Positions 7,871-17,436 of a stretch of 64,000 nucleotides of DNA are shown here, piece by piece (the first letter of the stretch is position 1; each line of letters opens with the position of its first letter). Origin of the DNA: UBA1672 sp965263215 (lineage in GTDB: Bacteria; Pseudomonadota; Alphaproteobacteria; Micavibrionales; Micavibrionaceae); the NCBI GenBank assembly GCA_965263215.1, contig OZ253663.1, positions 682,001 through 746,000 of the forward strand, read 5' to 3'. A program made the position numbers and the translations under genes. Below the pieces are notes generated by a model. That model was not told the origin of the DNA, did no database searches, and saw nothing but the letters and a program-made list of their open reading frames with translations.

Positions 7871-10672
7871 TTAATGTGCCTGCGCCCAATTATTGCCCTG
7901 ACCACCTTCTGCATCCAGTGGCACTGATATTGCGACATTATTGATTTTAAAGGCGTTTTCCATTGTGGAACGCACAAGATCGAGTGTTTTATCAACTTCG
8001 CACTCAGGCACTTCAAAAATAAGTTCATCATGTACCTGTAATAGCATTTTGGCGGATAATTCGGCTTCCTTAAGGGCTTTTGGCATGCGTGCCATCGTGA
8101 TTTTCATGATGTCTGCGGCTGTGCCTTGCAGGGGCGCGTTAATCGCCTGACGCTCTGCGCCGCGCACACGCATTTGGTTTTTGTCCTGAATGCCGGGGAT
8201 GAAACATTTACGGCCATAAAGCGTTTTAACGTAGCCATCACGTTTCGCATCCTCTTTTGTATTTTCCATGAAGCTTTCAATCTCATGAAAACGCGCGAGG
8301 TAGCGTTTAATAAATTCACTGGCTTCACCCACGGGACAGCCAAGTTGTTTAGCCAAACCAAAACCGGAGATGCCATAGATAATTCCAAAATTAACGGCTT
8401 TGGCTTGTCTGCGAATTTCCGGTGTGACCTCATCCAATGGCACATCAAACACACGCGATGCCGTGAGGGAGTGAATATCAACATTATCTTTAAAGGCTTT
8501 TTTGAGCGCTTCGACGCCCGCCATTTCAGCCGCTAATCTGAGTTCTACTTGGCTGTAATCAACCGAGATTAAAACATTTCCTTCATCGGCGACAAAGGCC
8601 TCGCGGATTTTACGTCCTTCTTCGGTGCGGATCGGGATGTTCTGCAAATTCGGATCGGAGGAGGAAAGCCGCCCCGTGCTGGTTCCTGTCATGTGATAAG
8701 ATGTATGCACGCGGCCCGTTGCGGGGTTAATTTGTTCCTGCAAAGCGTCAGTGTAGGTGGATTTCAATTTTGCGAGGCCGCGATATTCCAGAATTTTAAC
8801 GACAATCTCATGGCCTTCCAGTGCGAGTTTTTCGAGGATATCAACGCTCGTCGAATGTACGCCTGTCTTTGTTTTCCTCCCGCCTTGTAATCCCATTTCA
8901 TCGAACAGCACTTCACCTACTTGTTTGGGGGAGGCCACGTTAAACGGGTGTCCCGCGATTTCATGGATTTCTTCTTCAAGCGTCTTGAGTTTCTTGCCGA
9001 AATCTTCACTCATAGCGTGCAAAGTTTTGGGATCAACCTTAATGCCTTCCAGTTCCATTTTAGCAATGATGGGAATCAGCGGGCGTTCGATGGTTTCATA
9101 AACCTTGACCATCTTTTCACGCGCCAAGCGGGGTTTTAAGATATGGTAGAGCCTTAATGTCACTTCCGCATCTTCGGCGGCATAATCGAGCGCATCTTTG
9201 ATCGCCACCTTATCGAAGGTGACTTGTGACTTTCCCTTGCCCGCGACTTCTTCATATTTAATCGGCGTATGTGCGCAATACATGATGGAAAGGTTATCCA
9301 TGGAATGGCTGTGGCTTGCGCCATCAAGAACGTAGGAGATCAGCATTGTATCGTCGCACGGTGTAATTTCTATGCCCTCACGCGCGAACATCTGCCAGTC
9401 ATATTTCATGTTATGTCCGACTTTGATGACGGCAGGGTCTTCGAGCAGGGGCTTCAATAGCTTCAAACACTCCGCCTTATTCATTTGCGCGATGTCATCA
9501 TCATTGGATGCCGCGCCGAATAAGTCGGTTTCCTGCACATGACCGAGAGGGATATACGCGCCTTTGCCCACAGTGGAGGCAATGGATATACCGACCAAAT
9601 CGGCTTTGGCGGGGGTCAGGCTCGTGGTTTCGGTATCAATCGCCAGAATGCCCGTTTTATAGGCATCATCAATCCATGTCTGTAAGGTTTTAGCATCATT
9701 AATAAGCGTATATGCGTTGTCTGAGACTGGCGGCAGGACGATATCATCAATATGCGGATCATCGCTCGTCGCTTGCGGCGCTGTGGCAACTTGTACGGTT
9801 TCCCCGCCCAAACGCTTAATGATGGAATTAAACGCATGTTTTTGCAGGAACGCCATAAGCTCCGGTTTATCAGGGTCATGGGTTTTCAGATCCGCGAGTG
9901 ACATTGGCACAGGCGCGTTTTCATCCAGTTTAACGAGTTGTTTGGAGATGCGCGCATCTTCCGCATGCTCAATCAGTTTTTCGCGGCGTTTGTTTTGTTT
10001 AATCTCGCTCGCGCGCTCCAGAAGGGTTTCCAGATCACCATATTCATTGATCAGTTGTGCGGCGGTTTTTACGCCAATTCCCGGCACACCCGGCACGTTA
10101 TCAACGCTATCACCCGCCAGAGATTGCACATCAACGACTTTATCGGGGGTAACGCCGAATTTCTCGATGACTTGTTCTTCCTCTATCCAGATGCTTTTCA
10201 TCGGGTCGAGCATGCGTACGCCCGGCTGCACCAGTTGCATGAGGTCTTTATCGGAAGACACAATCACGACCTTCTTTCCTGCCTCTAGTGCAAGGCGCGT
10301 ATAGGCGGCGATTAAATCATCGGCCTCGTAGCCCTCCACCTCAAGCGCGGGCATGTCGAACGCTTCTGTGGCCTCGCGGATGAGTGGGAATTGCGGGATT
10401 AAATCCTCCGGTGTTTCATCACGGTTGGCCTTGTAGTCGGCGTAAATATCGTTACGGAAATTCTCCCGCGCGGCATCGAAAATCACGGCGATATAGGGAG
10501 CATGATAATCACGTAGCATCTTCAGTAGCATATTGGTAAAGCCGAACACTGCGCCGACCTCTATGCCGTCAGGGTTGGTCATACCGCTCTTGCGGGAATA
10601 GGCCATGGCGAAATAGGCGCGGAAAATAAAACCCGACCCGTCGATTAAATATAGTTCATTTTCATCACTCAT
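7871..10672 (-). CDS. polA: DNA polymerase I
   Basis: A 933-residue protein with all three Pol I domains. The 5'-3' flap exonuclease is at residues ~1-290. The 3'-5' proofreading exonuclease is at ~335-530, with the metal ligands kept (DTETT, GHNMKYD, and the YAAED Exo III motif). The polymerase is at ~560-933, with motif A (DYSQVELR), motif B (RRQAKAVNFGIIYG) and motif C (VHDEL). It fills gaps in repair and removes Okazaki primers. I set the start at 10672 (MSDENELYLIDG), which matches the family N-terminus; the frame can be read back to 10762 but the extra residues are not family-like and overlap the divergent gene's start region. Confidence 0.97.
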   Translation of the reverse strand: MSDENELYLIDGSGFIFRAYFAMAYSRKSGMTNPDGIEVGAVFGFTNMLLKMLRDYHAPYIAVIFDAARENFRNDIYADYKANRDETPEDLIPQFPLIREATEAFDMPALEVEGYEADDLIAAYTRLALEAGKKVVIVSSDKDLMQLVQPGVRMLDPMKSIWIEEEQVIEKFGVTPDKVVDVQSLAGDSVDNVPGVPGIGVKTAAQLINEYGDLETLLERASEIKQNKRREKLIEHAEDARISKQLVKLDENAPVPMSLADLKTHDPDKPELMAFLQKHAFNSIIKRLGGETVQVATAPQATSDDPHIDDIVLPPVSDNAYTLINDAKTLQTWIDDAYKTGILAIDTETTSLTPAKADLVGISIASTVGKGAYIPLGHVQETDLFGAASNDDDIAQMNKAECLKLLKPLLEDPAVIKVGHNMKYDWQMFAREGIEITPCDDTMLISYVLDGASHSHSMDNLSIMYCAHTPIKYEEVAGKGKSQVTFDKVAIKDALDYAAEDAEVTLRLYHILKPRLAREKMVKVYETIERPLIPIIAKMELEGIKVDPKTLHAMSEDFGKKLKTLEEEIHEIAGHPFNVASPKQVGEVLFDEMGLQGGRKTKTGVHSTSVDILEKLALEGHEIVVKILEYRGLAKLKSTYTDALQEQINPATGRVHTSYHMTGTSTGRLSSSDPNLQNIPIRTEEGRKIREAFVADEGNVLISVDYSQVELRLAAEMAGVEALKKAFKDNVDIHSLTASRVFDVPLDEVTPEIRRQAKAVNFGIIYGISGFGLAKQLGCPVGEASEFIKRYLARFHEIESFMENTKEDAKRDGYVKTLYGRKCFIPGIQDKNQMRVRGAERQAINAPLQGTAADIMKITMARMPKALKEAELSAKMLLQVHDELIFEVPECEVDKTLDLVRSTMENAFKINNVAISVPLDAEGGQGNNWAQAH

Positions 10673-10712
10673 AAGGGTAAGGTAACGCATAAAAAAGGAA
10701 AGTCTAGTCACC

Positions 10713-11447
10713 GTGAAGAACGATAAACAAAAAACAATCCGTCTTGATCGTCTGCTGGCCAATTTGGGCTATGGCGGGCGCAGGGAAATGACCATGGCGA
10801 TCAAGAATGAATGGCTGGAGATTGACGGGGAGCGCGTGACGAAGCCATCTCTGTCGATTGATATGGCGTTGGTGGAGGAAGGGCGCGTGACCTTTGACGG
10901 GGAGAAGCTCGACCCGATGTATCCGTTTACCATTATGCTGAACAAGCCTGCGGGCTATACCTGTTCGCATAAAGACCCCGCCGCGATTATCTATGATTTA
11001 TTGCCTGAGCGTTTTCAGGGGCGTAAGCCGAAATTCTCCATGGTTGGTCGGCTTGATAAATATACAACGGGTCAATTGCTGATGACCGACGATGGGGATT
11101 TGCTCCACCGTATCACCCATCCGAAAAGCCACGCCGCGAAATATTACCGCGTTGGCTTGCGTGATGATTTGCGCGGGGATGAAACCGCATTGTTCGAATC
11201 GGGCGAGTTTACGATGAAGGGGGAGGAAAAACCCCTGAAGCCTGCCGATTGGAAAGCAGAAGGTGCGCGCGAAGGCGTTATGATTCTGCATGAGGGGCGA
11301 TACAGGCAAATCCGTCGTATGTTCGACCAGTTGGGGAATGAAGTTGCGACGCTCCACCGTTTTCAGACGGGCGGGTTAGGTCTCGGTGATTTGGAGGAGG
11401 GAAAATGGCGCGTTTTGGGTGAAGGTGATTTGGCGAATATTTTTTGA
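10713..11447 (+). CDS. 16S rRNA pseudouridine synthase, RsuA family
   Basis: A 244-residue protein with an N-terminal S4 RNA-binding domain (residues ~8-65) and a pseudouridine synthase domain containing GRLDKYTTG, with the catalytic Asp at residue 115, plus the MLNKPAGYTCS strand and the late GRYRQIRRMF motif. The single-domain arrangement and motif spelling fit the RsuA/RluB/E/F group. RsuA, which modifies U516 of 16S rRNA, is the best guess. It starts with GTG, preceded by AAGGAAAG. It is divergent from polA, with 40 bp between the starts. Confidence 0.9.
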   Translation: MKNDKQKTIRLDRLLANLGYGGRREMTMAIKNEWLEIDGERVTKPSLSIDMALVEEGRVTFDGEKLDPMYPFTIMLNKPAGYTCSHKDPAAIIYDLLPERFQGRKPKFSMVGRLDKYTTGQLLMTDDGDLLHRITHPKSHAAKYYRVGLRDDLRGDETALFESGEFTMKGEEKPLKPADWKAEGAREGVMILHEGRYRQIRRMFDQLGNEVATLHRFQTGGLGLGDLEEGKWRVLGEGDLANIF

Positions 11448-11463
11448 ATGAAAGGTATTACTG

Positions 11464-11673
11464 ATGAGTGAAAAAACTTTCAAAAATGCAGATTTGATAA
11501 GTAACGTATCACACAGATGCTACTACATTCGTGTTTTTGGAGCTAAAGGTGTAAAGGCTGATCATCAAGAGTGTCTAAGGTTTGATACGCCCGAAGGTGA
11601 TGTTGATATAATCTTAGATAAGACAAAGGACGGAAAAGTGATTGGAATTGAAATTCTAGACAACGAGGCATAA
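11464..11673 (+). CDS. Small DUF2283-like protein
   Basis: A 69-residue protein whose C-terminal half reads like DUF2283: an acidic strand followed by DGKVIGIEILDNEA, the family's signature ending. It starts with ATG 16 bp after the pseudouridine synthase stop and ends before a hairpin. It has no catalytic motif. DUF2283 proteins are short, frequent in mobile or toxin-antitoxin-like settings, and uncharacterised. Confidence 0.6.
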   Translation: MSEKTFKNADLISNVSHRCYYIRVFGAKGVKADHQECLRFDTPEGDVDIILDKTKDGKVIGIEILDNEA

Positions 11674-11730
11674 TTCTGATGGTTAAATTACACACCGTCC
11701 AGTTTCACTACCCCCTTTGATTCGCCCAAA

Positions 11731-11760
11731 AAAGAAGCCCTAGAAACAAGTTCTGAGGGC
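11731..11760. terminator. Bidirectional hairpin terminator
   Basis: GCCCT-AGAA (11737-11745) pairs with TTCT-G-AGGGC (11751-11760), leaving one bulged G and a five-base loop. The better T-run (TTCTTTTTT) is on the minus strand, but CTTTGAGTTT follows on the plus strand. It separates the DUF2283-like gene from the rlmB side. Confidence 0.6.
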
Positions 11761-11844
11761 CTTTGAGTTTGGGGTGATAAGCTGACGAAAATACCAGAGA
11801 GTTTCGCCAGCAGCGGGTTGAACCGTTTTCACTTTTACCTGAGC

Positions 11845-12081
11845 TTATTCTTTCTTTTGTGTGCTCGGGAATGAATTCTTATTTTTTCGCGTCTCCGCAA
11901 TCTTTCCATGACCATAGAGGTAACATACATTACCACGATACAGCAAGAAATAATTCCGATACCCTGTGTTATTTTTTTTCCCCTTAAAGGTTTTGTCTTT
12001 CGTTGTTTTTAATACTAACAGGGTGTGGGGCGATCTGTCAAAAAAATAAGCGATATTTCGCCATATTTTTGTAATTGCCAT
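11845..12081 (-). CDS. Possible small basic protein
   Basis: A 78-residue lysine/tyrosine-rich open frame in an AT-rich intergenic stretch, with no family match that I recognise. No ribosome site precedes the ATG, although a TATAAT (minus strand, ~12100) lies just upstream. It ends in front of the hairpin at 11731-11760, which has a T-run in its direction. It could be a decayed gene or chance ORF. Confidence 0.3.
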   Translation of the reverse strand: MAITKIWRNIAYFFDRSPHTLLVLKTTKDKTFKGKKNNTGYRNYFLLYRGNVCYLYGHGKIAETRKNKNSFPSTQKKE

Positions 12082-12117
12082 ACTTTTGCATGAATTATAG
12101 CGAGAAGTGCATTTTAT

Positions 12118-12963
12118 TTACGCGTCGTCAGGTGAGCTCATTACGTAAAAAGCCACTGCCGCGGCGTTTGATACGTTCAAACTGGCGATTGCACCGTGAG
12201 TCGGGAGCTTGACCAGAACGTCGCATTTTTCTTTCACGTTATGTCTGATGCCGCCCCCTTCGGAGCCAAGTACCAACAGAAACTTGTCATGCTTACCAAT
12301 CTTCGGTGACGTCGCGACATCCAGAGGTTTGCTCACGGTTTTCTTTTTTGGCGATACATTGCGGGTGGCCTGCGCCAGATTATCAATGGTCTGTTCGCCG
12401 CGTTCATCCAAGCCGACAACCAGATAGCCGATGGCCTGAAATTCTTCGATGGCGCGGCTGAGGTTTGTGGCCTTGGCAATATGGACGTGATCAAGTGCAC
12501 CGCAGGCCGTTTTGGCCAAAACACCGTCCAGTTCGGGTGCGTGTTTTTTCTGAAGGATTAATCCATCGAGACCAAACGCGCTCGCGCTACGAATGATCGC
12601 GCCGACATTATGCGGGTCTGTGACTTGATCGAGTATCGCCACAACCGAGTTCTTTTTAAGGTGTAATCTGATCGCGAGATCGCGCTCATCCATTTCTTCG
12701 ATAGGGGAGCAGGATAGGGCAATGCCCTGATGGACTGCCCCCTTAGGTAGCATCTTATCCAGCTTTTGCTTTTCAATCACGGTTGGTTTCGGACGACGTA
12801 TGCCTAAATTCGTGCCCTCTAGTGCGGTCTTCTCGAAATTTCGGCTCGCCTGTGGGGTTATGTATAGTGCATGAACCGTACGGTCTTCATTCAGCCATGC
12901 CTCGCGCACAGCATGCAGACCGTATAAAGAGGGCTTCGTATTCTTGTTCTTTTTCAATTTCAT
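12118..12963 (-). CDS. rlmB: 23S rRNA (guanosine-2'-O-)-methyltransferase RlmB (TrmH family)
   Basis: A 281-residue SPOUT methyltransferase. The N-terminal L30e-like substrate-binding domain (LYGLHAVREAW) precedes the knotted catalytic domain, with motif 1 DPHNVGAIIRSA, motif 2 LGSEGGGIR and motif 3 SLNVSNAAAVAFY. It methylates G2251 (E. coli numbering) of 23S rRNA. A lysine-rich insertion of about 25 residues (around residues 200-225, between the central strands and motif 2) is longer than in E. coli RlmB. The gene stands alone between AT-rich spacers. Confidence 0.92.
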   Translation of the reverse strand: MKLKKNKNTKPSLYGLHAVREAWLNEDRTVHALYITPQASRNFEKTALEGTNLGIRRPKPTVIEKQKLDKMLPKGAVHQGIALSCSPIEEMDERDLAIRLHLKKNSVVAILDQVTDPHNVGAIIRSASAFGLDGLILQKKHAPELDGVLAKTACGALDHVHIAKATNLSRAIEEFQAIGYLVVGLDERGEQTIDNLAQATRNVSPKKKTVSKPLDVATSPKIGKHDKFLLVLGSEGGGIRHNVKEKCDVLVKLPTHGAIASLNVSNAAAVAFYVMSSPDDA

Positions 12964-13092
12964 AGTTACTCTATTTTATTTATAAGAAAGCAGCTTTACA
13001 TATTTGACATTAAAAGCAAAATGTCATCTGTTCGTATAGTAAATTTTTTCAAAAAGCTTTCTTTTTATTTCGGCAATCGGGGGCGCTGTCAA

Positions 13093-14295
13093 ATGAACAA
13101 AAAAAGATACACTGAGAATTGGCACAAGATTGTTTCTGTACTTTTTTATCTTGTTTGTGTGTTGGCGTTGCTTGTGCCGCTTGGCTTTACTGATCCTGAC
13201 TTGATGTTGATTGACTATCCTGCAAAGCCAAAGCAGGAATTTTTTGTTTTCAATGTCTGGTTTTATTTTCAGCCCTTTATGGAGTTTATCTTTATTTCTA
13301 TGGCCTGTGTGTTGCTTGGCCTTTTGATATTCGGGGCGATTAAGGTAAAAGCGCGTGCGGTTATTTGGTTGGTTGTTCTGGCCTGTATATATGTGCCGTT
13401 CTCATTTTACTTATATTTATTGCCTTACTTTTTCGATTTTTTATCTGACTCTCTTCAGGTGGGTATTAGAAAAATTATATGTGAACGTCACCACACAGGC
13501 ATTGTCGCCACGAACGTAAAGTATTTATATGACTGTCCTTTGGGGGCATACACCGTTATTTTTGTGGTGATTAAAAACTTTTTCGTGCTGTTGAATTTAA
13601 CAATTTTATCGGCCGCAAGTGGTTTCATCTTTATGTATATGGCGCGTATGTTTCAAGACGCTGCGGATTACATTAATTACAACAGGTATTTATATTTTTG
13701 CCTGCCGATCTTTGTCGGATTTTTGCCGATGGTGATGATTATGAGCCTCGGGCACTTGTTTGATCTTCACGCCTATCTGATTTATCAGGTCTTGATTATG
13801 GCGGCGCTTATTTTTTCATTTTTGCCGATTATCATTCATACATGCAACGAAGTTAATCCCTATGGCGTTGTGGATTTCAAAATTAGAAAAACCTACACGT
13901 TGATCGGTGCGTTTTTTCTGACGCTTGTCTCTGCCGGTATGATTGTCTTAAGCGTTGTGGTCTTTGAATATGACACGCTCTATTTGTTCATTTTTCATGG
14001 TACGATGGAGTATAAGCTATTGTTTGCGTCGTTCTATTTATTCTTTGTGATTATGCTGCTGCTGATGGCATCCAGTTTCAAGGATGATGGGTTTTCGTTC
14101 ACTGATATGTCACTGGTTGTGTTTACGGCCTGTGTTATGGGGGGTGTTTTGGTAGGGACTTTGTCGGATGCGCTCGCGAAAGTACATTATGTCTGGCAGG
14201 TGAATGATAAACTGATCAGCCGAAATGTGTATGATGCTTGTGTTAAAAAAGATGATCGCTGTCCGCACACGTTACTGCTTAATACATTAGAATAA
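13093..14295 (+). CDS. Polytopic membrane protein, unknown function
   Basis: A roughly 400-residue integral membrane protein with about nine hydrophobic segments spread over its whole length and a short polar C-terminus containing paired cysteines (DACVKKDDRC). I chose the ATG at 13093 (MNKKRYTENW), preceded by a G-rich stretch and directly ahead of the first TM helix; the frame is open from an ATG at 13021. I do not recognise the family. The patatin gene begins 52 bp downstream, so the two may be co-transcribed. Confidence 0.65.
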   Translation: MNKKRYTENWHKIVSVLFYLVCVLALLVPLGFTDPDLMLIDYPAKPKQEFFVFNVWFYFQPFMEFIFISMACVLLGLLIFGAIKVKARAVIWLVVLACIYVPFSFYLYLLPYFFDFLSDSLQVGIRKIICERHHTGIVATNVKYLYDCPLGAYTVIFVVIKNFFVLLNLTILSAASGFIFMYMARMFQDAADYINYNRYLYFCLPIFVGFLPMVMIMSLGHLFDLHAYLIYQVLIMAALIFSFLPIIIHTCNEVNPYGVVDFKIRKTYTLIGAFFLTLVSAGMIVLSVVVFEYDTLYLFIFHGTMEYKLLFASFYLFFVIMLLLMASSFKDDGFSFTDMSLVVFTACVMGGVLVGTLSDALAKVHYVWQVNDKLISRNVYDACVKKDDRCPHTLLLNTLE

Positions 14296-14347
14296 TGTGA
14301 GTGAATGATCGTCATTCAGGTGAGATACCTAAAACAAAGGAAGTTAT

Positions 14348-15445
14348 GTGCCCAAAGCCAAGCACACCAAACCGGAAAAAACGATTAATCTGGCCTTACA
14401 GGGGGGCGGTGCGCACGGTGCGTATGCGTGGGGTGCACTGGATAAATTGTTGGAAGACGGGCGCATTGACATTGATGGTATATGCGCAACCAGTGCGGGT
14501 ACGATGAATGCCTGCGCGGTGGCGTGGGGTATGTATAAAGGCGGACCGGAAAAGGCACGTGAAGCACTTCATGACTTCTGGTGGGGCATTCATAACGCAG
14601 GGCTGAAGGCCAATCCGGTAAAACAAATGCCTTGGGAAAAATACTTGCCTTGGGGCGGCGATGATTCTTTTTCCTACTTCATGTTCGATTCAATTACCCG
14701 TGTGTTATCGCCCTATCAGTTTAATCCGTTTGATTATAATCCTTTGCGTGATGTGCTGGAAAAAACGGTCGATTTCGAGGAATTACGCGCCTGTGATTGC
14801 ATGAAACTGTTTATCAGTGCAACGCATGTTCAAACGGGCAAGGTTAAGGTGTTTGATACGCATGAAATTACCCTTGATGTGGCGATGGCTTCGGCGTGTT
14901 TGCCGTTTCTGTTCAAGGCGGTGGAAGTTGAAGGTGAAGATTATTGGGATGGTGGCTATGTTGGGAACCCCGCGCTCTATCCGCTTTTTTATAAAACGGA
15001 TACGCGTGACGTTTTAATCATGCATATAAACCCTATGGAGCGCGCGGAAACCCCGACAACCGCGCCCGACATCATGAACCGCATTAACGAAATCAGCTTT
15101 AACGATTCACTTTTGAAAGAAATGCGCGCCATTGCCTTTGTGAAGAAACTGATCGAGCATGACATGCTCAAAGATGAGCATAAAAATAATTTTACCAATG
15201 TACTTGTGCATTCTATCCGTGCAGATGATGCAATGCGCGATTTATCAGTGGCTAGCAAGTTTGATTCTGATTGGAACTTTTTGACGGGCTTGCGTGATAA
15301 AGGGCGCGATGCCATGACAACTTGGCTGGACCGGCATTATGATGATATAGGTGTGCGTGATACGGTTGATTTACATGCGGAATTTCTGGATTCCAATACG
15401 CAAATTTTTGAGGGCTCAGGCGGTAAGAAAAAGAAGGTTGTATAG
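14348..15445 (+). CDS. Patatin-like phospholipase
   Basis: A 365-residue protein with the patatin catalytic dyad. The oxyanion loop is GGGAHG at residues 19-24, the nucleophile Ser49 lies in CATSAGTMNA (a Gly-to-Ala variant of the first Gly in GxSxG), and the Asp is in DGGYVGNP at about residue 201. It should hydrolyse acyl chains of phospholipids. This length and the extended C-terminal helical part are typical of alphaproteobacterial patatins. No signal peptide is visible, so it is cytoplasmic or peripheral. It starts with GTG behind AAAGGAAG. Confidence 0.92.
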   Translation: MPKAKHTKPEKTINLALQGGGAHGAYAWGALDKLLEDGRIDIDGICATSAGTMNACAVAWGMYKGGPEKAREALHDFWWGIHNAGLKANPVKQMPWEKYLPWGGDDSFSYFMFDSITRVLSPYQFNPFDYNPLRDVLEKTVDFEELRACDCMKLFISATHVQTGKVKVFDTHEITLDVAMASACLPFLFKAVEVEGEDYWDGGYVGNPALYPLFYKTDTRDVLIMHINPMERAETPTTAPDIMNRINEISFNDSLLKEMRAIAFVKKLIEHDMLKDEHKNNFTNVLVHSIRADDAMRDLSVASKFDSDWNFLTGLRDKGRDAMTTWLDRHYDDIGVRDTVDLHAEFLDSNTQIFEGSGGKKKKVV

Positions 15446-15546
15446 GGTTGTATACAAAGAATGCTCTAAATAGTTTACAAAAATATCGTTCTCGTTTAAA
15501 AGTCTCAAACGCATTATGTTTCTTTATGATATAGTGTTTACCATAT

Positions 15547-15622
15547 AGGGGTATAGCTCAGTTGGTAGAGCAACGGATTCCAAATCCGTAGGTCCCGGGT
15601 TCGAGTCCTGGTGCCCCTGCCA
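15547..15622 (+). tRNA. tRNA-Trp (CCA)
   Basis: A complete 76-nt cloverleaf including an encoded CCA. The acceptor stem AGGGGTA/TGCCCCT has one wobble pair; the D-arm is ATAGCTCAGTTGGTAG; the anticodon stem ACGGA/TCCGT encloses loop TTCCAAA with anticodon CCA; the T-arm carries GGTTCGAGTCC. The accessory island begins immediately downstream. Confidence 0.97.
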
Positions 15623-15800
15623 TTTAGTCTTCCAATCCATCGGTGTCAGAGAATTTAGCGCGTGAAGCCCAGCGTTCCGCGCGCCTTCGTGATGTGTGCG
15701 TATTCGGCACGTGCAGAGAATGCTCGAAACACCCTATTTCTCACTCATTTTCTCAAACGGTCATTTCGCCACGTGTCGGCGCCATGAATCCCTGCTTTAT

Positions 15801-15914
15801 CAGGGAAATAACAGGAATTGGATTCAGTTTTTGATCTCAAGTTTCAAACGAAAGCTAGAGAAACCGAAGCTTGCAGAGGAAAAAGGCGTTTTAGAAACAG
15901 GGAAATAACAGGAA
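15801..15914. repeat. 17-bp direct repeats 97 bp apart, beside the recombinase
   Basis: CAGGGAAATAACAGGAA occurs at 15801-15817 and again at 15898-15914. The second copy ends two bases before the serine recombinase stop codon. The 293-bp spacer between tRNA-Trp and the recombinase contains no convincing gene. The repeats could be part of an attachment site or remains of a tandem duplication. Confidence 0.6.
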
Positions 15915-15915
15915 A

Positions 15916-17436
15916 TCAGGCCGTGTTTTGAAGAGTTTTAAAACTGCCGAAAATTGCTGAACTGACATAGTCATGAGAGCAGCTTTCACGCCGTGCGATG
16001 GCTTTAATTGCCATGCCATCGAAATGCGCGTCTCTCCAGATGACACCCTGAATTAGTTTCTTAAGTGCCTTGGGCGGTAGATCAAAGACGTCTTTGTCTT
16101 TCGACTTAATAACCACGGCGCCATCCTGAGCTCGCTCCGATCGATACGGTACATCTATGACCGCTTCTTCTGCGGCACAAGTCAAGATAATGCCAAGATG
16201 TTTCTGCGCAAGCTTTTCCAGTTCATTTGGACGAAGGTGCAATTCTAACGCATCGTGATGGACAATCACTTTTGTGATTAGTGCACGCACCAAGTTATAA
16301 GCAGGAATGGTATCTTGACGCTTCATCAGATATTCGAAATTTTCACCTGCGGGTTCGTATGCAAAGTTATGAAGCTCTTTTCGTACACTCCTCTCAATCA
16401 CGGTTTCAATTTCCTGAGCCGGAAATCGTGCGCGCCTGTAATTTGGATGCCGCTTGTCTTCAGCTAAAATTTTGTTTGTGTAATAGCGGTATCTCTTGCC
16501 GTTTTTCTTATTCGTAAAAACAGGCGTGTACGGATTGTCCTGCTCGTCGAATATTCGTCCCGTTAGCATGTTCCGGTGATGTGTTCGCACTATTCCCTTT
16601 GAACATTGAGCTTGATCTTTAAGTCTCGCTTGTACGACATCCCATATCTCAGTTGGAATGATGGCATCATGCAGCCCCTCATGGATTTTCCCTTTGTGTG
16701 AAATCTTGCCAACATAGACTGGGTTTTTCAGCAAGCTATAAAGCATTCCTCGACTAAAATACGTACCGCCATACTGGGAGCCTTTTTCTGATACACGCTG
16801 ACGACTTTTAATGCCGTGTTTTTTGAGCTCTCGCTCTAACGCCCTGACATTGCCTAATTTCAAATACAGTTCAAATATCTGTCTGGCTTGCAATGCATCT
16901 TCTTCGTTCGTAATTAGGCGCCGATCTCCGAGATCAAAACCAAATGGCGGACGCCCACCTTGCCACATGCCTTTGGCCTTGGATGCCGCAATCTTATCGC
17001 GAATGCGTTCGCCAGACACTTCACGCTCAAACTGTGCGAAGGAGAGCAGCACATTGAGTGTAAGCCGTCCCATTGATGTTGTGGTGTTGAAGCTCTGCGT
17101 GATGCTGACGAAGGTGACCCCGTATTCATCAAAGACCTCAACAAGCCTTGAGAAATCTGTCAGCGAGCGCGTTAAGCGGTCTATCTTATAAACGACGATG
17201 ACATTGATCTTTCCGGTCTTTATATCTTCGATTAAACGGTTAAGTGCTGGCCTTTCAAGCGAACCCCCTGAAAACCCACCATCATCATATTGCTCCGGCG
17301 AAGTTGCCCAGCCCTCTGAGCGTTGGCTTATGATATAGGCTTCGCAAGCCTCCCGCTGTGCGTCCAGCGTATTGAACTCCATATCCAAGCGTTCATCTGT
17401 CGATTTCCGTGTGTAGATTGCGCAGATCTTTTTCAT
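15916..17436 (-). CDS. Large serine recombinase
   Basis: A 506-residue site-specific recombinase. The N-terminal resolvase domain has the nucleophile Ser12 in YTRKSTDE, followed by DDGGFSGG, VVYKIDRLTRS and the long E-helix with FAQFEREVSGERIRDK. The recombinase domain (RPPFGFD onward) and a zinc-ribbon-like or helical C-terminal region follow. The start ATG at 17436 overlaps the DUF2924 stop by four bases (ATGA), indicating translational coupling. Phage and island integrases of this class catalyse unidirectional integration. The position next to tRNA-Trp and foreign-type cargo suggests it mobilises the island. Confidence 0.93.
   Translation of the reverse strand: MKKICAIYTRKSTDERLDMEFNTLDAQREACEAYIISQRSEGWATSPEQYDDGGFSGGSLERPALNRLIEDIKTGKINVIVVYKIDRLTRSLTDFSRLVEVFDEYGVTFVSITQSFNTTTSMGRLTLNVLLSFAQFEREVSGERIRDKIAASKAKGMWQGGRPPFGFDLGDRRLITNEEDALQARQIFELYLKLGNVRALERELKKHGIKSRQRVSEKGSQYGGTYFSRGMLYSLLKNPVYVGKISHKGKIHEGLHDAIIPTEIWDVVQARLKDQAQCSKGIVRTHHRNMLTGRIFDEQDNPYTPVFTNKKNGKRYRYYTNKILAEDKRHPNYRRARFPAQEIETVIERSVRKELHNFAYEPAGENFEYLMKRQDTIPAYNLVRALITKVIVHHDALELHLRPNELEKLAQKHLGIILTCAAEEAVIDVPYRSERAQDGAVVIKSKDKDVFDLPPKALKKLIQGVIWRDAHFDGMAIKAIARRESCSHDYVSSAIFGSFKTLQNTA

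Noticed and set aside
8104..10304. Several antisense ORFs of 60-195 aa inside polA
   Set aside because: They are shadows of a conserved gene with no ribosome sites or recognisable motifs.
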